Positions 1-8,672 of a stretch of DNA of 64,000 nucleotides are shown here, in pieces. A model generated the notes under the pieces. It searched no databases, was not told the DNA's origin, and saw only the letters and a program-made list of their open reading frames with translations. A program made the position numbers and the translations under genes. Numbering within the stretch: position 1 is the stretch's first letter; each line of letters begins with the position of its first letter. The DNA is from an uncultured Porphyromonadaceae bacterium (GTDB lineage: Bacteria; Bacteroidota; Bacteroidia; Bacteroidales; Muribaculaceae), in NCBI GenBank assembly GCA_937989585.1, contig CALKRW010000042.1:3453-67452 (forward strand), in the 5' to 3' direction.

Positions 1-436
1 TGGCGTGGACGGCGTCAATCAGGTCCTGGAAGCGGACGTCCTTCTCGGCACCCCATTCGCGGTGGCTCTCGTAGCGGAGGTCGACGCTCGACATGTCCAT
101 GGCGTGATAGCCGTGGTAATCCTCACCCGAGGCGTTCTGGACCACGGGGGTAATCCATATCGCGGTGAAACCCAGCGCCTTGATGTAGTCGAGTTTAGAG
201 ATTAGGCCTGCGAAATCGCCGCGCCAGTCCGGGTCGTTGTTGGCAATCTGCACATTCTGCTTGTCCCACGACAGTACGTTGTTCGAAGGGTCGCCGTCAT
301 AGAAACGTGTGGTCATGGCGAAGTAGATGGTCTCGTCGCGGAAATCATCGCGTCCGCCGACAAAGGTGTCGGCTTGCGCGGCGATCGAGCCGGCAAGAGC
401 GAGACCACATAAAAGCGGTGTAACTAACTTTCTCAT
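1..436 (-). CDS. Alpha-amylase family (GH13) glycoside hydrolase, 5' part only
   Basis: This is the N-terminal part of a secreted glycoside hydrolase; the gene runs off the left edge. Reading the minus strand from the ATG at 436 gives a signal peptide of about 21 residues (MRKLVTPLLCGLALAGSIAA), then a segment typical of the start of a GH13 catalytic barrel: DETIYFAMTTRFYDGD, GDFAGLISKLDYIKALGFTA, IWITPVVQN and DYHGYHAMDMSSVD. In this family such enzymes hydrolyse alpha-1,4-glucans, and the export signal suggests a periplasmic or surface enzyme for starch or maltodextrin. The catalytic Asp/Glu residues lie beyond the window, so activity and exact subfamily cannot be judged. A well-formed Bacteroidota promoter lies about 77 bp upstream of the start. 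Confidence 0.88.
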   Translation of the reverse strand, partial: MRKLVTPLLCGLALAGSIAAQADTFVGGRDDFRDETIYFAMTTRFYDGDPSNNVLSWDKQNVQIANNDPDWRGDFAGLISKLDYIKALGFTAIWITPVVQNASGEDYHGYHAMDMSSVDLRYESHREWGAEKDVRFQDLIDAVHA

Positions 437-512
437 TCTCTTTTGACTGAATGTTTTAAGGTTTTAGAAGTAGGTATGAAACAGAAGACAAATATGATTT
501 GCAATTATGTTG

Positions 513-545
513 CAAAGTTAAGAAATAATTTCACTTCAACACAAA
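513..545 (-). promoter_or_regulatory. Bacteroidota promoter for the amylase-family gene
   Basis: On the minus strand a -33 box TTTG (542-545) is followed after 21 bp by a -7 box TAACTTTG (513-520). This matches the Bacteroides primary sigma factor consensus (TTTG, 19-21 bp, TAnnTTTG) and points toward the gene starting at 436. Confidence 0.7.
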
Positions 546-586
546 GAACTACGCCATAAAACCTGAATCCCGCCCTACGCCCCATA

Positions 587-682
587 CCTTGTCCCTCATC
601 ACCCTGGCTTCTGGCCTGCCTTGTCCCTCATCACCCTGGCTTCTGACCTGCCTTGTCCCTAATCACCCTGACTTCTGACCTA
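587..682. repeat. Three tandem copies of a 32-bp unit
   Basis: Three head-to-tail 32-bp units begin at 587, 619 and 651, each opening with CCTTGTCCCT. The first two differ at one position and the third has several substitutions. The repeat is noncoding and lies in the 421-bp gap between the divergent amylase-family and lipoprotein genes, upstream of both promoters' working region. There are no unique spacers, so it is not a CRISPR array. It is probably a minisatellite made by slippage; a regulatory role is possible but unsupported. Confidence 0.85.
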
Positions 683-772
683 TATTATATAGGTGTATGG
701 GCGAGGGTTTAATCCGTAAGGTTTAAATTGTGTTAACCGGGAAAGAAAATCTGCAAAAAAAAGTGCAAAAGT

Positions 773-803
773 TTTGGCGAGAAAAAAATAAGGCCTAACT
801 TTG
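773..803 (+). promoter_or_regulatory. Bacteroidota promoter for the small lipoprotein gene
   Basis: A -33 TTTG at 773-776 and a -7 TAACTTTG at 796-803 are separated by 19 bp, a textbook Bacteroidota promoter. Transcription would start near 810, giving a leader of about 50 nt before the ATG at 858. Confidence 0.75.
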
Positions 804-857
804 TAGCGTTTTTGAAGCAAAACAAAAAATTATTCACAATCTAATCACAAAACAAAA

Positions 858-1073
858 ATGAAAAAGTTAGTTCTTCTTCTCGCTGTAGCATTCAGCGTAT
901 CTATGTTCTCTTGTGGCAATGGTAACGACAAAGCCGCTAACGATTCTGATTCTGTAGCTGCTGCTGAGCCCGCAGAGGCTGCTGCTCCCGCTGAGCAGGC
1001 CGAAGCTCCCGAGGTTGCCCCCGTTGACACCCCCGCCGTTGAGGCTCCCGCTGCTGCTGAAGCTGCAAAATAA
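858..1073 (+). CDS. Small Ala/Pro/Glu-rich lipoprotein
   Basis: A 71-residue predicted lipoprotein. Residues 1-18 form a signal peptide ending in a lipobox, with Cys19 in the context MFSCG, so the mature protein of about 53 residues would be lipid-anchored. The rest is low complexity: an Asn/Asp/Ser stretch and then repeated Ala, Pro and Glu (AEPAEAAAPAEQAEAPE), probably extended and disordered. It has its own strong promoter and a clear terminator, so it is a single-gene unit and probably well expressed. I do not recognise a family. By composition it could be a spacer or tether of the envelope, but that is inference. The antisense reading frame in the same place is a shadow of the Ala-rich codons. 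Confidence 0.75.
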   Translation: MKKLVLLLAVAFSVSMFSCGNGNDKAANDSDSVAAAEPAEAAAPAEQAEAPEVAPVDTPAVEAPAAAEAAK

Positions 1074-1097
1074 TCTGAAATAGATTAAACTATTAAT

Positions 1098-1138
1098 AGA
1101 AGAGGATGCATCTATGATGCTTCCTCTTCTACTTTTTT
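1098..1138 (+). terminator. Rho-independent terminator after the small lipoprotein
   Basis: Arms AGAAGAGGA (1098-1106) and TCCTCTTCT (1122-1130) pair, extended inward past one mismatch by GCATC/GATGC around a 3-nt loop. The stem is followed by ACTTTTTTAT. It lies 24 bp after the lipoprotein stop codon. Confidence 0.85.
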
Positions 1139-1269
1139 ATGCCCGTTTTTCTATAACTGACCGGTCGTTGCCGCCGGCAGCGTATTGGCCGCGTGAACCA
1201 ATGGCGGGGTGAGGTGTTATAAATTAAATACTTTGATGTTCACCTTATAACAACTATATTCATTACATT

Positions 1270-2631
1270 ATGAAGAATACACTAATTCAGTCAATGGTAC
1301 TGCTGAGTGCAGGTCTGGTTTTAACCACGGCCGCAAATGCCGCGCCCGTCGAGGACAGCGTGATTCTGCGCAATGCAACCGTCGAGATTATCTATGCCGA
1401 CCCGGAAGTCGAGGTTATTCTTAAGCAGGCACGACAGGAAGAGCCTCATGACATGGAACTTTCCAAATTCGTCCTGCGGACACGCAATAACAAATTCCTG
1501 CTCTCGGTAGGCGGAAAGATTGCCGCGGACTTAGGCTTTGACCTTGGCAACAATCTGTACAATGTGGATGGCGCGGGGATTAACTTCGTCACCGGCAACA
1601 TTCCTGTTCCGGCCAAACGGGATCACAAGAGCGACTTCTTCATCAATCCTCTGGACGGTAACATCAACTTCACCGTCGTGGGTTTTGCGGGAACAGAAAA
1701 TGAGATAACGGGTTTCGTAAAACTGGGCACGAACGGCATTAGTTCGCAGATCAAGATGAAACGCGCCTACATTAAGTGGCGCGGATTCACCTTCGGGCAG
1801 GCCGTGACGCTCGCATCGGACGGCAAAGCCGTTCAGCCGCCTACCATTGACCCCGAAGGGCCTGCAGGCGATGTCTCGGGATGTGTATATCAGGTAAACT
1901 ATACGACCAGGAGTTTCGGAGGTTTTCGTGCCGCCCTAGGAATTGAGATGCCGTCGTTCTATTCGTCTAACGGCGTGTATCTCGGCAAGGACTATCCCGA
2001 GTTCGAGAACGAGCAGGTCAGCACTTTCGTAGACGCTTATCTGCCGGATGTTCCTTTCTGGGTGGAATATGCGTCGAGCGAGACCAACAGGATACGTGCC
2101 ACGGGCATACTTCGCAATTTTGCCTATCGCGACCGCGTCAACGACAAACGCCGCGCCGCGTTGGGGTGGGGTGCGCAACTGTCCGGCAACTTCAGTTTCT
2201 GCAAGCCGCTGGTGTTCAATTTCCAGGGTGTCTACGGCAAGGGCATTGGCGCATACATCCAGGACGTGGCCGGGCGTAAGATATCGTTCACTCCCGATAA
2301 CAGCCGTCCGGGACGCATGACGGCCAACCCGATGATGGGCCTTGTGTTCGGCGCCTCGTATCAGGCGACTCCTAAACTGCAGTTCAATGCCGTGGGCTCG
2401 TACACAAGAGTCTGGGATGTCAGGGACTATGCCGTCTCCAACGATCCGGACGCGATGACGGCCGGAAATGACAACTACAAGAGTGCGGTTTACGTCGCGG
2501 CCAACTGTTTCTACAAAATCCTGCCAAACCTTACAGGGGGAGTGGAATACCTCTACGGGCGCCGCAACACGTGGAACCTCGGTGGCGCTAACGACTCACG
2601 TGTCCAGGCACAGATAGCATTCTCATTCTGA
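1270..2631 (+). CDS. Outer-membrane porin, DcaP/OprP-like
   Basis: A 453-residue outer-membrane beta-barrel protein. Residues 1-24 are a signal peptide ending ...TTAANA. After a short N-terminal segment (roughly residues 30-65), the sequence becomes a run of alternating amphipathic beta strands (KFLLSVGGKIAADLGFD, SSQIKMKRAYIKWRGFTFGQ, GGVEYLYGRRNTWNLGGAND). It ends in Phe (QAQIAFSF), the usual barrel-insertion signal. The opening pattern and overall size resemble the DcaP/OprP-like trimeric porins annotated in Bacteroidota, which pass small, often anionic solutes; the substrate cannot be read from sequence. The gene stands alone and converges on fumarase with a shared terminator. I am confident of the barrel and less so of the family. 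Confidence 0.8.
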   Translation: MKNTLIQSMVLLSAGLVLTTAANAAPVEDSVILRNATVEIIYADPEVEVILKQARQEEPHDMELSKFVLRTRNNKFLLSVGGKIAADLGFDLGNNLYNVDGAGINFVTGNIPVPAKRDHKSDFFINPLDGNINFTVVGFAGTENEITGFVKLGTNGISSQIKMKRAYIKWRGFTFGQAVTLASDGKAVQPPTIDPEGPAGDVSGCVYQVNYTTRSFGGFRAALGIEMPSFYSSNGVYLGKDYPEFENEQVSTFVDAYLPDVPFWVEYASSETNRIRATGILRNFAYRDRVNDKRRAALGWGAQLSGNFSFCKPLVFNFQGVYGKGIGAYIQDVAGRKISFTPDNSRPGRMTANPMMGLVFGASYQATPKLQFNAVGSYTRVWDVRDYAVSNDPDAMTAGNDNYKSAVYVAANCFYKILPNLTGGVEYLYGRRNTWNLGGANDSRVQAQIAFSF

Positions 2632-2650
2632 AAGCATTTGATATAACAGA

Positions 2651-2690
2651 AAGGCGCCGCTCCGATGTCTCGGGACGGCGCCTTGATTGT
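2651..2690. terminator. Bidirectional terminator between porin and fumarase
   Basis: A perfect 9-bp stem AAGGCGCCG (2651-2659) / CGGCGCCTT (2676-2684) lies between two convergent genes. The plus-strand side is followed by TGATTGTTTT and the minus-strand side by TTCTGTTATA, so it can serve both transcripts. Confidence 0.85.
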
Positions 2691-2708
2691 TTTCAGGGCT
2701 ACGGTGGA

Positions 2709-4355
2709 TTACTTCAGGCCGCAGGGCTTGCACTTGGCGGCAATCTGTGCGAAGAAGTCGTTGCCCTTGTTGTCGACAAGGATGAATGCGGGGAAGTCCT
2801 CGACCTCGATTTTCCAGATGGCTTCCATGCCGAGTTCGGGATATTCGAGGCACTCGACCTTCTTGATGGAATTCTGGGCCAGGATGGCTGCGGGACCACC
2901 GATTGAGCCAAGGTAGAAGCCGCCGTATTTCTGGCATGCGTCAGTGACCTGTTTCGAGCGGTTGCCCTTGGCGATCATTACCATCGAGCCGCCGGCTGCC
3001 TGGAACTGAGCGACGTAGGGGTCCATGCGGCCTGCGGTTGTGGGACCGAACGAGCCTGAGGGCATGCCTTCGGGAGTCTTGGCGGGACCGGCATAGTAGA
3101 TGGGGTGGTCCTTAAGGTACTGGGGCATTGGCTCGCCGGCGTCGAGGCGCTCCTTGATTTTGGCGTGGGCGATGTCGCGGCCCACGATGATGGTGCCGTT
3201 GAGCGAGAGGCGTGTCGATACGGGGTACTTGTTGAGTTCGGCAAGAATCTCAGGCATCGGGCGGTTGAGGTCGATGCGGACGACGGCACCCTCGCCGGCG
3301 TTGCGCAGTTCGTCGGGAATAAGTTCTGCGGGGTTGTCATCGAGTTTCTCGACCCAGAGGCCCTCGCGGTTGATCTTTGCCTTGATGTTGCGGTCAGCCG
3401 AGCAACTTACGCCGATGCCGATGGGGCAGGAAGCGCCGTGGCGGGGCAGACGTATGACGCGGATGTCGTGTGCGAAGCAGGTGCCTCCGAACTGGGCGCC
3501 GTAGCCGAGTTCCTCGGAGCATTTCTTGAGTTCCTTCTCGAGTTCGACGTCGCGGAAAGCGTGGCCGAGTTCGTTGCCCTTGGTGGGAAGCGAGTCGAGA
3601 TACTTGACGGAAGCCTTCTTGACGACCTCGAGATTCTTCTCGGCCGATGTGCCACCGACAACGATGGCAATGTGGTAGGGAGGACAGGCGGCGGTGCCGA
3701 GCGATTTCATCTTCTCGACGAGGAATGGAACGAGGGTCTGGGGAGTGAGGATTGCCTTGGTCTCCTGATAGAGATAGGTCTTGTTGGCCGAGCCGCCGCC
3801 CTTGGCTACGAAGAGGAAGTGGTACTCGTCGTCATAACCGGCGTGGATGTCGATCTGGGCGGGGAGGTTGCAGCCGGTGTTGACCTCGTCGTACATGGTC
3901 AGGGGCGCGTTCTGCGAATAGCGGAGGTTGTCGGTGGTGTATGTGTCGTAGACACCGTGAGATATCATTTCGGCGTCATCGCAGCCTGTGAACACGTACT
4001 GTCCTTTTTCGGCGTGGCAGATGGCCGTGCCTGTGTCCTGGCAGAAGGGGAGTTGGCCCTTGGCGGCGACGTCGGCGTTGCGGAGCATGGTGAGTGCGAC
4101 GAACTTGTCGTTGTCCGAGGCATTGGGATTGGTGAGGATGGAAGCGACCATCTTGTTGTGCTCGCGGCGCAGCATGAAGGCGTTGTCGTGTGTGCACTGG
4201 CGTGCGAGCACGCGCAGAGCCTCCGGCTCGACCACAAGGAAGTCGTGTCCGCCCCAGTTCTCGACCTTTACGTAGTCGGAAGTGAGATGGTAGTACTCGG
4301 TGGTATCGGGGCCGAGAGGAAACATTTCCTGGTACTTGAAGGGTTTAGTAGCCAT
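2709..4355 (-). CDS. fumA: Fumarate hydratase, class I (iron-sulfur)
   Basis: A class I fumarase of 548 residues, the same length as E. coli FumA. It interconverts fumarate and malate in the cytoplasm with an oxygen-sensitive [4Fe-4S] cluster. The N-terminal catalytic domain holds the expected cluster cysteines: Cys105 in PFCQDTG, one in [11 protein letters not shown] and one in [11 protein letters not shown]. The C-terminal domain carries the characteristic [12 protein letters not shown] and SIGGPAA motifs. In Bacteroidales fumarase works in the reductive branch from oxaloacetate to succinate, which fits the methylmalonyl-CoA mutase genes at 40-44 kb. The long open frame on the opposite strand (3105-4367) is a codon-usage shadow. 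The start at 4355 is preceded at 4424-4431 by a minus-strand -7 box. Confidence 0.96.
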   Translation of the reverse strand: MATKPFKYQEMFPLGPDTTEYYHLTSDYVKVENWGGHDFLVVEPEALRVLARQCTHDNAFMLRREHNKMVASILTNPNASDNDKFVALTMLRNADVAAKGQLPFCQDTGTAICHAEKGQYVFTGCDDAEMISHGVYDTYTTDNLRYSQNAPLTMYDEVNTGCNLPAQIDIHAGYDDEYHFLFVAKGGGSANKTYLYQETKAILTPQTLVPFLVEKMKSLGTAACPPYHIAIVVGGTSAEKNLEVVKKASVKYLDSLPTKGNELGHAFRDVELEKELKKCSEELGYGAQFGGTCFAHDIRVIRLPRHGASCPIGIGVSCSADRNIKAKINREGLWVEKLDDNPAELIPDELRNAGEGAVVRIDLNRPMPEILAELNKYPVSTRLSLNGTIIVGRDIAHAKIKERLDAGEPMPQYLKDHPIYYAGPAKTPEGMPSGSFGPTTAGRMDPYVAQFQAAGGSMVMIAKGNRSKQVTDACQKYGGFYLGSIGGPAAILAQNSIKKVECLEYPELGMEAIWKIEVEDFPAFILVDNKGNDFFAQIAAKCKPCGLK

Positions 4356-4423
4356 AAGTATTTGTAGTTATGATGTTAAAGAAATAATATTCGGGAAAAT
4401 GCAGTCCGCTTGCAGGATTACTG

Positions 4424-4463
4424 CAAAGGTAGCAAAAATTTTGTGAATTTTTTGCTACCTTTG
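4424..4463. promoter_or_regulatory. Mirror-image -7 boxes between fumarase and pyrB
   Basis: An inverted repeat has a left arm at 4424-4440 (CAAAGGTAGCAAAAATT) and a right arm at 4446-4463, complementary over 17 of 18 positions with one length difference, around a 5-nt centre. Each outer end is a -7 box reading outward: TACCTTTG on the minus strand toward fumarase and TACCTTTG on the plus strand (4456-4463) toward pyrB. No TTTG -33 box sits at the usual spacing on either side. The element could hold two overlapping promoters, an operator, or both. Confidence 0.6.
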
Positions 4464-4490
4464 TGGCATAAAACCAACCCCTCAATCATA

Positions 4491-5429
4491 ATGAAAACCA
4501 AATCGCTTGTTTCCATCTCCGACCTCAGTCACGAGGAGATGCTCGACTTGTTGCGCGCCGCTGAATTCTTCGAGGCGCATCCCAACCACAAGGTGCTGGA
4601 CGGCCGCGTGGTAGCCACGCTGTTCTTCGAGCCTTCGACCCGTACGCGCCTGAGTTTCGAGACCGCGGTCAACCGTCTGGGCGGTCGTGTCATCGGTTTC
4701 TCCGACGCCACCAACACCTCGACATCGAAGGGCGAGACCCTGAAGGACACCATCAAGATGGTAGCCAACTATGTCGACCTGATAATCATGCGCCACCACC
4801 TCGAAGGTGCTGCCCGCTATGCCTCGGAGGTAACCGATGTCCCCGTCATCAACGCCGGCGACGGCGCCAACCAGCATCCGTCGCAGACCATGCTCGACCT
4901 GTATTCCATCTACAAGACCCAGGGACGTCTCGACAATCTTGACATTACACTCGTGGGCGACCTGAAGTACGGACGCACGGTCCATTCGATGCTTATGGCG
5001 ATGCCGCGCTTCAAGCCGCGCTTCAAGTTCGTCTCGTGCGAGGAACTGCGCATGCCCGCCCAGTACCGCGAGTTCTGTGACCGCGAGGGCATCAAGTACG
5101 AGGAATTCAGCGAGTTCTCGCCCGAGGTTATCAACTCGTCGGACATCATCTACATGACCCGCGTACAGCGCGAGCGCTTCTCCGACCTGATGGAATACGA
5201 GCGCGTGAAGGACCTCTACTCGCTGCGCAACAGCATGCTCGACAACTCGCGGCCCAATGTCCGCATACTACACCCGCTGCCCCGTGTCACCGAGATTGAC
5301 CAGGACGTTGACGACAATCCCAAGGCATACTTCTTCGACCAGGCGCGCAACGGCCTGTATATGCGCGAGGCAATCATCTGCCGCTCGCTCGGTATCGACC
5401 CCTTCACGCTCAGCGACGAAAAATGCTGA
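4491..5429 (+). CDS. pyrB: Aspartate carbamoyltransferase, catalytic subunit
   Basis: A 312-residue ATCase catalytic chain. It condenses carbamoyl phosphate with aspartate to N-carbamoyl-aspartate, the committed step of pyrimidine synthesis. The carbamoyl-phosphate loop is clear ([13 protein letters not shown], residues 46-58). Later motifs are [12 protein letters not shown], the [10 protein letters not shown] segment and [12 protein letters not shown] near the C terminus. I take the ATG at 4491, which gives the usual [13 protein letters not shown] beginning. An in-frame ATG at 4410 would add 27 residues and lies upstream of the predicted -7 box at 4456-4463, so it is unlikely. pyrI follows after 49 bp. 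The substrate carbamoyl phosphate would come from carAB at 10-14.5 kb. Confidence 0.96.
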   Translation: MKTKSLVSISDLSHEEMLDLLRAAEFFEAHPNHKVLDGRVVATLFFEPSTRTRLSFETAVNRLGGRVIGFSDATNTSTSKGETLKDTIKMVANYVDLIIMRHHLEGAARYASEVTDVPVINAGDGANQHPSQTMLDLYSIYKTQGRLDNLDITLVGDLKYGRTVHSMLMAMPRFKPRFKFVSCEELRMPAQYREFCDREGIKYEEFSEFSPEVINSSDIIYMTRVQRERFSDLMEYERVKDLYSLRNSMLDNSRPNVRILHPLPRVTEIDQDVDDNPKAYFFDQARNGLYMREAIICRSLGIDPFTLSDEKC

Positions 5430-5478
5430 GGAAAGACGTCAAAAATTCGGTTTCATAACATCTAACATCCGGTAAATC

Positions 5479-5940
5479 ATGACATCAGCAAAACAAGAAC
5501 TTGCCGTGGCCGCACTGAAGGACGGCACAGTCATCGACCATATTCCCTCGGCATCGCTCTTCAAGGCAGTGCGCATACTAGGCCTCGAGCAACTCGAAGA
5601 CCGCGCCATCACCATAGGCTACAATCTGGACTCGCGCAAACTCGGGCGCAAGTCGATAATCAAGGTGGCCGATACAATCTTCGACGAGGCAACGCTGAAC
5701 CGCATCGCGGTCATTGCCCCATCGGCAGTCGTGAACATCATCCGCGACTATCAGGTTGTAGAGAAACATCCCGTGTGTCTGCACGAGACCGTAACGGGCA
5801 TCGTGCGCTGTCCCAACCCCAAGTGCATCACCAACAACGAGCCGATGCGCACCGTATTCCATGTGATAAGTTCAGACCCCGTGATATGCCGCTGCCACTA
5901 CTGCTCGACCACAGTGCTCGGTACTGACGCCCAGGTCTGA
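5479..5940 (+). CDS. pyrI: Aspartate carbamoyltransferase, regulatory subunit
   Basis: A 153-residue ATCase regulatory chain, which binds nucleotide effectors in its N-terminal half and bridges catalytic trimers through a C-terminal zinc domain. The allosteric half contains DHIPS (residues 20-24) and the GYNLDSRKLGRKSIIK stretch. The zinc ligands are visible as Cys111, Cys116, Cys139 and Cys142 (CPNPKC...CHYC). Length equals that of E. coli PyrI. Together with pyrB this predicts the classical feedback-regulated dodecameric enzyme. Confidence 0.96.
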   Translation: MTSAKQELAVAALKDGTVIDHIPSASLFKAVRILGLEQLEDRAITIGYNLDSRKLGRKSIIKVADTIFDEATLNRIAVIAPSAVVNIIRDYQVVEKHPVCLHETVTGIVRCPNPKCITNNEPMRTVFHVISSDPVICRCHYCSTTVLGTDAQV

Positions 5941-5963
5941 AAACCACCATTAAACAAAACGAG

Positions 5964-6566
5964 ATGAAACAATCATGGCGCCCCGGCACGATGGTCTACC
6001 CTCTGCCCGCCGTGCTGGTGAGTTGCGGGTCCGACGCTGACACACGCAACCTGATAACCGTGGCATGGACCGGTACGATCTGCTCAGACCCTGCCATGCT
6101 GTATATATCGGTCCGTCCGCAGCGACATTCGCATGACATCATCCGGCGCGAGATGCAGTTCACCGTCAACCTCACGACCGAGGCCATGGCCCGTGCCACC
6201 GACTGGTGCGGCGTGCGTTCCGGCCGGGACTATGACAAGTGGAAAGAGAGCGGGCTGACCCCGATGGACGGCGTGGCTAACACCTGTCCGTGCGTCGCCG
6301 AGTCACCGATAAGCATCGAGTGTAAGGTCAAGGAAATCGTATCGCTCGGAAGCCATGACATGTTCATTGCCGAAGTAGTGAATGTGCTTGCCGACGAGCA
6401 GTATATCGACCCCGAGACGGGAGCCTTCGACATGGCCCGCGCCGGAATGCTCGTATATTGTCACGGCGGATATTACGCCATGGGCGAATACATTGGCCGT
6501 TTCGGCTTCTCGGTGAAGAAGCCTGAAAAGGTATCAAAAACAAGCAAAAGCCATCCGAAGCGATAA
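5964..6566 (+). CDS. Flavin reductase-like (split-barrel FMN-binding) protein
   Basis: A 200-residue protein of the flavin reductase-like family (FMN-binding split barrel). It has the family's beginning (RPGTMVYPLPAVLVSCG), the NLITVAWTGTICSDPAMLYISVRP strand segment and HDIIRREMQFTVNL, the region that contacts FMN in known structures. The last 20 residues are a Lys/Ser-rich tail (KKPEKVSKTSKSHPKR), probably disordered. It starts 23 bp after pyrI and is likely co-transcribed with it. Members reduce flavins or bind FMN with varied partners, so the physiological role is not predictable. Confidence 0.85.
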   Translation: MKQSWRPGTMVYPLPAVLVSCGSDADTRNLITVAWTGTICSDPAMLYISVRPQRHSHDIIRREMQFTVNLTTEAMARATDWCGVRSGRDYDKWKESGLTPMDGVANTCPCVAESPISIECKVKEIVSLGSHDMFIAEVVNVLADEQYIDPETGAFDMARAGMLVYCHGGYYAMGEYIGRFGFSVKKPEKVSKTSKSHPKR

Positions 6567-6585
6567 TAGGCATCCCCCGGGATGA

Positions 6586-8493
6586 ATGAATCTGACAGTC
6601 ATGCGAAAGACACTTGAACTCCTCGCTCCAGCAAAGGACGCCGACACCGGCATCGCCGCAATACGTGCCGGCGCTGACGCCATATATATAGGTGGTCCGA
6701 GTCACGGCGCACGTGCCGCCGCCGGCAACAGGGTGGAGGACATCAGGCGTCTGTGCGATTTCGCCCACATATTCCGCGCGAGGGTATATGTCACCCTCAA
6801 TACATTAATATATGATGACGAACTCGAGCAGGTTGAAAAACTCGTTCGCGAGCTGTATGCCGCGGGAGTCGACGCTCTCATAGTGCAGGATATGGCGCTG
6901 CTGCGCATGAAACTGCCGCCGATAGCGCTCCACGCCTCGACACAGTGCGACACGCGCACTCCCGAAAAAGCCGAATTCCTTGCCCGTGCCGGATTCTCGC
7001 AGATAGTCCTCCCGCGCGAGTTCACCCTTGACGAAATCAGGGCTGTGGCCGAGCGGGTGGATGTTCCCCTCGAGGCATTCGTGCACGGTGCGCTCTGTGT
7101 ATGTTATTCAGGCGACTGCCGTGCGAGTCTTGTCAGCGGAGGCCGTAGCGCCAACCGGGGGGAATGCGCCCAGATATGCCGACTGCCTTATGACCTTGTA
7201 GACGGGGAGGGCAGGGTGCTTGTCGCCGACCGCCATCTGCTGTCACTGCGCGACCTAAAACGTATCGACGACCTCGAGGAAATGGCCGATGCCGGAGTAC
7301 GTTCGTTCAAGATTGAGGGTCGCCTCAAAGGGAAGTCGTATGTAATGAATGTGGTGCGCGCATATTCCGAGGCCCTTGACGCACTGTGCGCACGTCGGCC
7401 CGGGGACTATTGCCGTCAGTCGGCCGGAATAGTCGAATCTGACTTCGAGCCTGACGTCAACAAGACATTCAACCGCGGCTACACGGAATTTTTCCTGCGC
7501 GAGCCACGTCCAAAGACATCCGGCTACGCATCCACGCTGACGCCGAAATTCGTAGGAAATGCAATCGGCACAGTCGCGAACGTAAAGGGTAATGTCGTGA
7601 CACTTAAGCCTATAGGTAAAGGAAATGTTTTGCCGACAATATCCAATGGCGACGGTTTGGGTTGGTTTGACCGCGGAGGACGCTTTGACGGTGCCCGCGT
7701 GAACCGTGCCGAAGGAAACAGAATCATTCTGTTACGTCCGGTAGATATTCCTGTCGGCACCAAGATATACCGAAACTTTGACAAGATGTTCGAGGACGCT
7801 CTCGAATCGTCGACGATAAGCCGCTATCTGCCTGTGGACATAACGCTACGTACCGCTACGGGCATGATTGTCGCCGACATAAGCGACCCGCTGCGCGGAC
7901 TTTCGGCCACGGTGTCGGCTGACTGCAATGCCGAGGCATCACGCTCGCCACAGGACAACACCCAGCGGGAAATTTTTTCACGACTTGGGGGGACATCTTA
8001 CAGACTAAACGAATTTACCACAGAGGCAGGTGACACATTTATTCCGCGTTCGGTACTCACATCGCTGCGCCGTGCCGCTGTCGACTCTCTCGACAAAGCC
8101 GCGGCGGCGACTATGCCCCTGGACCTGCGGAGGCCGGAAAATCACGAAGCACCGCTGCCGCAGAACATGCACAGCGGCAAAGCCGAAGTACTGACGTTCC
8201 ATGACAACGTGGCCAACCGTCTTGCCGAGAAATTTTACCGCGAACACGGAGCTAAGGAAATCGCTCCGGCAATGGAGACGGACATGCCGTCGGAGAGCGA
8301 GGAGGTCCGTGTGATGACCACCCGCTACTGTCTGCGTCGCGAAATGGGGGCATGCCTGCGCGCAGCCGGAGCGGGCAAACTTCCGTCAACACTGTTACTG
8401 CGGCCAAAAAACTCGGTTTCGGCACGTACGATGCGCATTGACTTCGACTGTGCCGTATGCTGTATGCACCTGACGGCATTACCGTTGGAGTGA
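6586..8493 (+). CDS. U32 family protein (RlhA/TrhP-type RNA hydroxylation)
   Basis: A 635-residue U32 family protein. It starts with the expected TLELLAPAKDADTGIAAIRAGADAI and carries the diagnostic signature EAFVHGALCVCYSGDC, SLVSGGRSANRGECAQICR and FKIEGRLKGKSYV. The family was first called peptidase U32, but E. coli RlhA and TrhP are now tied to hydroxylation of 23S rRNA and tRNA. Length and the long C-terminal half (with a DUF3656-like part) are closest to RlhA, which modifies 23S C2501 in E. coli. That assignment is by family resemblance only. The ATG at 6586 is used; the ATG at 6601 (MRKTLELLAPAKD) is equally plausible. It is the last gene of the pyrB cluster. Confidence 0.88.
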   Translation: MNLTVMRKTLELLAPAKDADTGIAAIRAGADAIYIGGPSHGARAAAGNRVEDIRRLCDFAHIFRARVYVTLNTLIYDDELEQVEKLVRELYAAGVDALIVQDMALLRMKLPPIALHASTQCDTRTPEKAEFLARAGFSQIVLPREFTLDEIRAVAERVDVPLEAFVHGALCVCYSGDCRASLVSGGRSANRGECAQICRLPYDLVDGEGRVLVADRHLLSLRDLKRIDDLEEMADAGVRSFKIEGRLKGKSYVMNVVRAYSEALDALCARRPGDYCRQSAGIVESDFEPDVNKTFNRGYTEFFLREPRPKTSGYASTLTPKFVGNAIGTVANVKGNVVTLKPIGKGNVLPTISNGDGLGWFDRGGRFDGARVNRAEGNRIILLRPVDIPVGTKIYRNFDKMFEDALESSTISRYLPVDITLRTATGMIVADISDPLRGLSATVSADCNAEASRSPQDNTQREIFSRLGGTSYRLNEFTTEAGDTFIPRSVLTSLRRAAVDSLDKAAAATMPLDLRRPENHEAPLPQNMHSGKAEVLTFHDNVANRLAEKFYREHGAKEIAPAMETDMPSESEEVRVMTTRYCLRREMGACLRAAGAGKLPSTLLLRPKNSVSARTMRIDFDCAVCCMHLTALPLE

Positions 8494-8546
8494 TTGCCCG
8501 AATTTGTTCCATGTAGATATAAAATTGGTCTGAAAGTACTTATTGT

Positions 8547-8577
8547 TTTGGATATTCAAAAAAAAATTCTAACTTTG
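8547..8577 (+). promoter_or_regulatory. Bacteroidota promoter for the PCMD-like secreted protein
   Basis: TTTG at 8547-8550, then 19 bp, then TAACTTTG at 8570-8577. The leader to the ATG at 8673 would be about 90 nt and AT-rich; I see no riboswitch-like structure in it. Confidence 0.75.
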
Positions 8578-8672
8578 CCAAAATTTTTTGAATTTCGGTT
8601 TCTACGAAAACAACACTATCTATCCCGCAATAAATCAATACATTCATTAAAAATAACAAACACATTTCAGTT

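Noticed and set aside
587..682. Repeat block as a possible CRISPR array
   Set aside because: Units are contiguous with no spacers, and no cas gene is in the window.
3105..4367. A 420-codon open frame on the plus strand opposite fumarase
   Set aside because: It is the mirror of a strongly coding minus-strand gene with a GC-biased third position; the translated sequence is low complexity (V, G, D, E-rich) without any family feature.
4410..4490. Longer N terminus for PyrB from the ATG at 4410
   Set aside because: It starts upstream of the predicted -7 box and adds 27 residues absent from the family.
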